DNA of 64,000 nucleotides from JAIXUI01 sp943373175 (lineage in GTDB: Bacteria > Bacteroidota > Bacteroidia > UBA7662 > JAIXUI01): NCBI GenBank assembly GCA_943373175.1, contig CALSBM010000002.1, forward strand, positions 33,631-97,630, written 5' to 3'. Below are positions 60,005-64,000 of the stretch, one piece after another. Within the stretch, counting starts at the first letter, position 1, and each line of letters begins with the position of its first letter. A program made the translations under genes and the position numbers. The notes under the pieces were generated by a model that was not told the origin of the DNA, did no database searches, and saw only the letters and a program-made list of their open reading frames with translations.

Positions 60005-60012
60005 CAAAAATA
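60005..60012 (-). promoter_or_regulatory. Promoter -7 box of prfB
   Basis: On the minus strand TATTTTTG matches TAnnTTTG and ends 4 nt before the prfB ATG. It is part of the T tract of the tRNA-His terminator. Confidence 0.5.
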
Positions 60013-60040
60013 AAAAGGGTACCCTGATTAAGGCACCCTT
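60005..60040 (-). terminator. Terminator of tRNA-His
   Basis: On the minus strand AAGGGTGCC (60040-60032) pairs with GGTACCCTT (60023-60015) through eight Watson-Crick pairs and one wobble, followed by the T-rich TTTTTATTTTT. It ends directly before the prfB start codon. Confidence 0.75.
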
Positions 60041-60047
60041 ATTTAAG

Positions 60048-60122
60048 GGAGATAGACGGGTCTCGAACCCGCGACCTCCAGAACCACAATCTGGCGCTCT
60101 AACCAACTGAGCTACAATCTCC
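60048..60122 (-). tRNA. tRNA-His (anticodon GTG)
   Basis: The minus strand folds as a cloverleaf with D arm GCTCAGTTGGTTAGAGC, anticodon stem CCAGA/TCTGG with loop TTGTGGT (anticodon GTG) and T arm around TTCGAGA. The acceptor stem includes the extra 5' G (G-1) opposite C73, the identity mark of tRNA-His; one mismatch (T6-T67) is present. CCA is not encoded. It has its own promoter (60135-60165) and a terminator. Confidence 0.95.
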
Positions 60123-60134
60123 GTGAAACGGGTG

Positions 60135-60165
60135 CAAAAATAATGGTTCGTTAATGAAGTTCAAA
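60135..60165 (-). promoter_or_regulatory. Promoter of tRNA-His
   Basis: On the minus strand TTTG (60165-60162) and TATTTTTG (60142-60135) are 19 nt apart, a full Bacteroidota consensus, 12 nt upstream of the tRNA 5' end. Confidence 0.75.
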
Positions 60166-60208
60166 CTTTAATAAAAAAGTTTTTCTTCAAAGGAAAATTA
60201 TCACATAA

Positions 60209-60239
60209 TTGATAAAACGAGGCTTAAGGCTTACTTTTG
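60209..60239 (+). promoter_or_regulatory. Promoter of sucC
   Basis: TTG (60209-60211) and TACTTTTG (60232-60239) are separated by 20 nt. The sucC ATG follows 19 nt later. The promoter is divergent from the tRNA-His promoter. Confidence 0.8.
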
Positions 60240-60258
60240 GCTCGCGAAAAAAGCGATC

Positions 60259-61452
60259 ATGAATATCCACGAATATCAGGCAAAAAACATCCTTAAAGGC
60301 TTCGGTGTAGCAATCCAGGAAGGCATCGTAGCCTCTAACCCAGAGGAAGCGGTTGAAGCGGCTAAAGAACTGAACAAACTAACTGGCACCAACTGGTGGG
60401 TCGTTAAAGCCCAAATTCATGCCGGTGGCCGCGGAAAAGGCGGTGGTGTGAAGTTGGCCAAATCGCTCGATGAGGTAACCGAGAAGTCGAAAGCCATCAT
60501 TGGTATGCAACTTATCACGCCACAAACAGGGCCTGAAGGTAAAAAAGTGCATAAAGTTTTGATTACTCAGGATGTTTATTACCCTGGGCCATCTCAACAT
60601 GCTGAATTCTACGTCAGTGTATTGCTCAATCGCGCTACTGGCCGAAACATCATCGTTTATTCAACCCAAGGCGGGATGGACATCGAGGAAGTAGCAGAAA
60701 AAACTCCTCATCTTATTTTCAAGGAAGAAATAGACCCAACCGTTGGACTTCAAGGTTTTCAGGCACGTAAAATTGCTTTTAAACTGGGGCTTTCCGGTAA
60801 TGCCTACAAGGAAATGGTAACCTTTGTTACTAACCTTTACAAAGCTTACGAGAAGATTGATGCTGCACTTTTCGAAATCAACCCGGTTCTTAAAACTTCA
60901 GACGATAAAATCATCGCCGTTGACGCCAAGGTAAACCTTGATGACAATGCACTTTACCGTCATAAAGACCTGAAAGAACTTCGTGACCTGCTTGAAGAAG
61001 ACCCAACAGAAGTTGAAGCTGGTCAGTTTAACCTAAACTACGTAAAACTCGATGGAAACGTAGGCTGTATGGTAAACGGAGCAGGTCTTGCCATGGCCAC
61101 CATGGACATTATCAAACTTTCCGGTGGCGAGCCCGCTAACTTCCTTGATGTTGGAGGTACTGCTAATGCAGAAACCGTAGCGAATGGCTTCCGCATCATC
61201 CTCAAAGACCCAAATGTTAAAGCAATCCTCATTAATATTTTCGGAGGTATTGTTCGTTGCGATCGCGTAGCCAATGGAATTGTTGATGCTTACAAGCAAA
61301 TCGGGGATATCCGCGTTCCGATTATCGTCCGTCTTCAAGGAACCAATGCAGAAGAAGCGAAAGCTATTCTCGATGCTTCCGGCTTGAAAATCCTTCCTGC
61401 TGTAAAACTTCAAGAAGCCGCTGACCTTGTGAAACAAGTTTTAGCTCACTAA
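60259..61452 (+). CDS. sucC: Succinyl-CoA ligase (ADP-forming) beta subunit
   Basis: The beta subunit of succinyl-CoA synthetase, 397 residues, makes ATP (or GTP) from succinyl-CoA in the TCA cycle. The N-terminal ATP-grasp domain starts MNIHEYQAKNILKGFGV and carries KAQIHAGGRGKGGGVKLAKS; FLDVGGTANAETV and ILINIFGGIVRCDRVANGIV belong to the C-terminal ligase domain that contacts CoA/phosphate. The alpha subunit gene sucD is not adjacent. It is monocistronic with a strong promoter and terminator, as expected for a highly expressed gene. Confidence 0.97.
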   Translation: MNIHEYQAKNILKGFGVAIQEGIVASNPEEAVEAAKELNKLTGTNWWVVKAQIHAGGRGKGGGVKLAKSLDEVTEKSKAIIGMQLITPQTGPEGKKVHKVLITQDVYYPGPSQHAEFYVSVLLNRATGRNIIVYSTQGGMDIEEVAEKTPHLIFKEEIDPTVGLQGFQARKIAFKLGLSGNAYKEMVTFVTNLYKAYEKIDAALFEINPVLKTSDDKIIAVDAKVNLDDNALYRHKDLKELRDLLEEDPTEVEAGQFNLNYVKLDGNVGCMVNGAGLAMATMDIIKLSGGEPANFLDVGGTANAETVANGFRIILKDPNVKAILINIFGGIVRCDRVANGIVDAYKQIGDIRVPIIVRLQGTNAEEAKAILDASGLKILPAVKLQEAADLVKQVLAH

Positions 61453-61474
61453 TTATAACAATCATTTCTACAGG

Positions 61475-61505
61475 AAAAGCTGCCTAAATGGGCAGCTTTT
61501 TCTGT
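61475..61505 (+). terminator. Terminator of sucC
   Basis: AAAAGCTGCC (61475-61484), loop TAAATG, GGCAGCTTTT (61491-61500) is a perfect 10-bp stem followed by TCTGTTTT. Confidence 0.88.
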
Positions 61506-61740
61506 TTTAGATCGTTGTGTTTCTTATTTAACAATTGAATACGCAAGACCAATTTCAGCCCTTCAATTAATACTTCATATAGCTGTTTTGTTATCAAGTA
61601 ACTGATTATTCAATCTGCATTCCTATCTATTTATAATTCATCATGTTAAAACTTCTTGATGTTAATAAAGCATCGAAAACCATTAACATCCCACTTTGTA
61701 TTGAGATTGAAAAGAGTCTATATCTTCACAAAAAAATGAC
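61506..61740. other. Intergenic region before the CxxCH protein genes
   Basis: AT-rich and without a gene. Nothing clear was identified other than two imperfect TAnnTTTG-like sites close to the next ATG. It presumably contains the promoter of the following surface-protein gene. Confidence 0.4.
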
Positions 61741-63564
61741 ATGAAAAAGACTTCACTTTTAATCAGTTTCTTGCTGATTATACTGGTAGTTAAAGAAAGT
61801 TACACCAATTCAGGTGGGCCGCAACAAAACAACGTAGGAGCACCGGGAGGAGGCAACTGTACTTCCTGTCATTCAGGAACTGCACAAACTAATGCACCTG
61901 AACTTTCCCTCACCGTAACACAAAGTGGAACTCCAGTAACGAGCATAACAGCCGGCCAGACATACAACCTTACGTTCACCATCACCACTTCAGGCCCACG
62001 TTTTGGATTTCAGATGGCGGCAAGAAATCCATCTAATAACCTGCCCGCCGGAACTTTTTCCGCCGGTACAGGTACTGCCATCAACGGTGCTTACATCAAT
62101 CAGAACAGTCAAGGAACAACCTCTACTACCGGCCAAGGACGGAGTTGGTCCTTTAACTGGACAGCTCCTGCAACTGCAGGTTTCGGGAACATAACGTTCT
62201 ATTCATCAGGCTTGCGCGCAAATCAGAATGGTCAGAACAGCGGCGATGTAACCTACCTTCGGTCATTCAATTTCCCTGAAGCAACTGTCGTTCAGGCTAA
62301 CATTACACCCAATACTGTTACTACTTCCGCCTGCGATAGTGGGCAAATTAGTTTCGAATTTTCTACCACTGGAACATTCAATAGCAACAACGTTTTTCAG
62401 CTTCAGATGTCCGACAATTTCGGAAATTTCACCAATACCACGCCCCTTTCAACCATTTCTGGTACCGGTGGAAATAACCTGATGTTTACTGCTGCGCTTG
62501 GTGCTATCACAACCGGCAACTACCTTTTGCGTGTTGTTTCTACCAATCCGGTTGTAACGTCCAATAACCGACAAATTGCCATTAGCCAATTAGTTGCCCC
62601 GATAATTTTCCGATTTACTAATTCGTACAGCATCACCAATCCCGCACCTAACCACACTTACCAATGGTTTAAAAATGGTACTATCGTACCGAATGCTGCC
62701 GGTACAAACTTTACCCCGGGCGTTTTTGGAACCTATTATGCCAGAGCTTCTAACGCTAATTGTCCCACACGTTTTCTGTATTCCAACATCGACACCCTCT
62801 TCCCTACCGTTACTGGATTTAATCCGGTAAGCGTTTGTTCCCCTTCTAACGTGTCCGGCCCAGTGCCAATCAGTGGAGGCGATTTCGATCAAGGCAACGT
62901 ATTAAGCGTAGAGCTTAGCGACGCTTCCGGTCAGTTCCCGGCCAGCCCAATTATTGTGCACTCCTCGGTAGTCACCATTATCCCTCCAAGCATTGGTGCT
63001 GTTTTCCCTGCCGGCTTAACACCTTCCTCTAATTACCGAATGAGGTTCCGCTCAACACAGCCAATTTGGCTCAGTCAGCCTAGTGCCCCTTTTTCCATGT
63101 TGACAACTCCCGCTAAGCCAACCGTTACGCGTGTACTCGACACCCTCGTTTCGAGCAGCACTACCGGCAATCAGTGGTATAGGCTTGGCCAAGGTGCTAT
63201 CCCCAATGCCACAGGACAGAAATACCTCCCTGCTCAAAATGGGCAATATTGGGTGCTGGTAAGTAACGGAACCTGTGCTTCACCAATATCCGATACTTTG
63301 GCCTTCGTTGGAACTTCGGTTCAAGAAATTGGAAACGGAGCAATGCTTTATCCCAATCCGGCACGTGAGTCGTTTGTATTAGAAGGAAGTAATCCAATGG
63401 AAACTGAACAATTGGCGATGTTTGACCTAAACGGGCGGAAATTATCACCGGTAATGATTCAAGAAACCAGCAATCGGATTCGTATTCAAATTGAAAACCT
63501 CCCCTCTGGACTTTACATGTTAAACTACCTTAACCAGCGAATTAAAGTTGTTGTAACTCACTAA
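61741..63564 (+). CDS. Secreted CxxCH protein with anchor-V-like domain and T9SS type A tail
   Basis: An exported protein of 607 residues. The signal peptide (MKKTSLLISFLLIILVVKESYTNSG) is followed by GAPGGGNCTSCHSG, a CxxCH heme-binding motif near residues 40-44. Next comes a Reeler/choice-of-anchor-V-like domain (about 50-185; TYNLTFTI, GFQMAARNPSNNLPAGTFS, RSWSFNWTAPATAGFGNITFYSSG). Two more beta-sandwich repeats and an Ig/PKD-like segment (YQWFKNGTIVPNAAG) come after, and a type-A T9SS sorting domain (LYPNPARESFVLEG to LPSGLYMLNYLNQ) closes the chain. It is likely a surface-displayed c-type-heme protein. A paralogue starts 100 bp downstream. A terminator follows. Confidence 0.88.
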   Translation: MKKTSLLISFLLIILVVKESYTNSGGPQQNNVGAPGGGNCTSCHSGTAQTNAPELSLTVTQSGTPVTSITAGQTYNLTFTITTSGPRFGFQMAARNPSNNLPAGTFSAGTGTAINGAYINQNSQGTTSTTGQGRSWSFNWTAPATAGFGNITFYSSGLRANQNGQNSGDVTYLRSFNFPEATVVQANITPNTVTTSACDSGQISFEFSTTGTFNSNNVFQLQMSDNFGNFTNTTPLSTISGTGGNNLMFTAALGAITTGNYLLRVVSTNPVVTSNNRQIAISQLVAPIIFRFTNSYSITNPAPNHTYQWFKNGTIVPNAAGTNFTPGVFGTYYARASNANCPTRFLYSNIDTLFPTVTGFNPVSVCSPSNVSGPVPISGGDFDQGNVLSVELSDASGQFPASPIIVHSSVVTIIPPSIGAVFPAGLTPSSNYRMRFRSTQPIWLSQPSAPFSMLTTPAKPTVTRVLDTLVSSSTTGNQWYRLGQGAIPNATGQKYLPAQNGQYWVLVSNGTCASPISDTLAFVGTSVQEIGNGAMLYPNPARESFVLEGSNPMETEQLAMFDLNGRKLSPVMIQETSNRIRIQIENLPSGLYMLNYLNQRIKVVVTH

Positions 63565-63578
63565 TCGCCCATTAACAG

Positions 63579-63616
63579 AAAAAAAGTGACCTTTTAACCG
63601 GGGTCACTTTTTTTAT
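63579..63616 (+). terminator. Terminator between the two CxxCH protein genes
   Basis: AAAAAAAGTGACC (63579-63591) and GGTCACTTTTTTT (63602-63614) form a 13-bp stem ending in a T run. Confidence 0.9.
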
Positions 63617-63663
63617 TTCTTTTTCTCAGTATCCGAATATAATTTTATGAAAATTCTACTCTA

Positions 63664-64000
63664 ATGAAACACAAACTACCCTCTATCTGCTTTTTAGCTC
63701 TCATTATCCTTTTTCATTATTCGGCCAAAACGAACATCGCCGGTGCACCAGCCGGACATTCCGGAGCACCGGGTGAAGGGAATTGCACCTCGTGTCATAC
63801 CGGACAACCCATCCATCAAGCTCCAAACTTGATTGCGTCATTTAGCCAATACAGTTTGCCGGTTCAAACCATGTTCCGTGGGCAAACCTATCAGGTAAAA
63901 GTTCGCTTAAACGGCGTAAACCATAACTACGGTTTTCAGTTCAGTGCTAAAAATCCGGCAACCGGCTTGCCTGTTGGATTTTTCAACACCTTTTCTGGCA
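63664..64000 (+). CDS. Second secreted CxxCH/anchor-V-like protein (3' partial)
   Basis: The start of a gene running off the right edge; 112 residues are visible. The signal peptide (MKHKLPSICFLALIILFHYSAK) leads to GAPGEGNCTSCHTG, again with CxxCH, then the anchor-V-like start (QTYQVKVRLN, NYGFQFSAKNPATGLPVGF). It is closely similar in order and motif to the preceding gene, so the pair is a tandem duplication. The frame is open to base 64000. Confidence 0.88.
   Translation, partial: MKHKLPSICFLALIILFHYSAKTNIAGAPAGHSGAPGEGNCTSCHTGQPIHQAPNLIASFSQYSLPVQTMFRGQTYQVKVRLNGVNHNYGFQFSAKNPATGLPVGFFNTFSG

Overview
The window looks like a chromosomal segment of a Bacteroidota bacterium, probably a free-living or gliding member of the Flavobacteriia/Chitinophagia/Sphingobacteriia type; I cannot place it more finely. 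The evidence is a gliding-motility-associated C-terminal (type B, type IX secretion) domain, several type-A T9SS sorting tails, a HYC_CC_PP-type small protein, Bacteroidota promoters (TAnnTTTG at -7, sometimes with TTG/TTTG about 20 nt upstream), and an almost complete absence of Shine-Dalgarno sequences. There are no insertion sequences, prophage genes, rRNA genes or CRISPR arrays. One tRNA gene (His, GTG) is present.

Layout. 1-8.4 kb is the 3' part of a giant surface protein made of alternating FN3-like domains. 8.7-11.7 kb holds a GC-rich second DNA polymerase III alpha (DnaE2/ImuC-like). 11.7-15.4 kb carries the rpsF-rpsR-rplI operon, an ankyrin protein and a DEAD-box RNA helicase. After a gene-poor stretch and a DUF1801 gene, a minus-strand cluster at 16.5-22.9 kb encodes exopolysaccharide assembly and export (receiver protein, pseudo-receiver/sugar transferase fusion, half-length TolC, Wzc-like copolymerase), followed upstream by pdhB and an SDR. 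23.0-24.7 kb has a small Cys/Lys-rich secreted protein and an M20 peptidase. 24.9-29.0 kb is the translation operon TPR lipoprotein-thrS-infC-rpmI-rplT. 29.1-32.0 kb is a plus-strand run of propeller protein, GT2 and ROK kinase. 32.0-33.9 kb is a three-gene set apparently for metal handling (HYC_CC_PP, secreted HMA, outer-membrane barrel).

34.0-38.3 kb is a tightly overlapping minus-strand operon (serine hydrolase-propeller-prfA-menE). 38.4-42.1 kb is a propeller-type sensor kinase with its NarL-type response regulator. 42.2-46.6 kb encodes a 1442-residue T9SS-type surface protein. 46.6-53.3 kb contains a lipoprotein nuclease, a DsbA/FrnE protein, pyrR, galE, rfbA, a GH3-family protein and a LysE-type exporter. 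53.3-60.1 kb has xseB and xseA separated by an opposite-strand membrane glycosyltransferase-like gene, then a dicarboxylate symporter, a YdcF protein, prfB and tRNA-His. 60.2-64 kb has sucC and two tandem surface proteins carrying CxxCH plus an anchor-V-like domain, the second cut by the window end.

Most of the segment is housekeeping. The items most worth a second look are the polysaccharide operon with a real receiver next to a receiver that has lost its phospho-acceptor, canonical Shine-Dalgarno sites in front of rpsR and rplI, the HYC_CC_PP/HMA operon with a perfect 16-bp palindrome, the cysteine pattern of the giant FN3 protein, and the frequent placement of the -7 promoter box within a few bases of the start codon.
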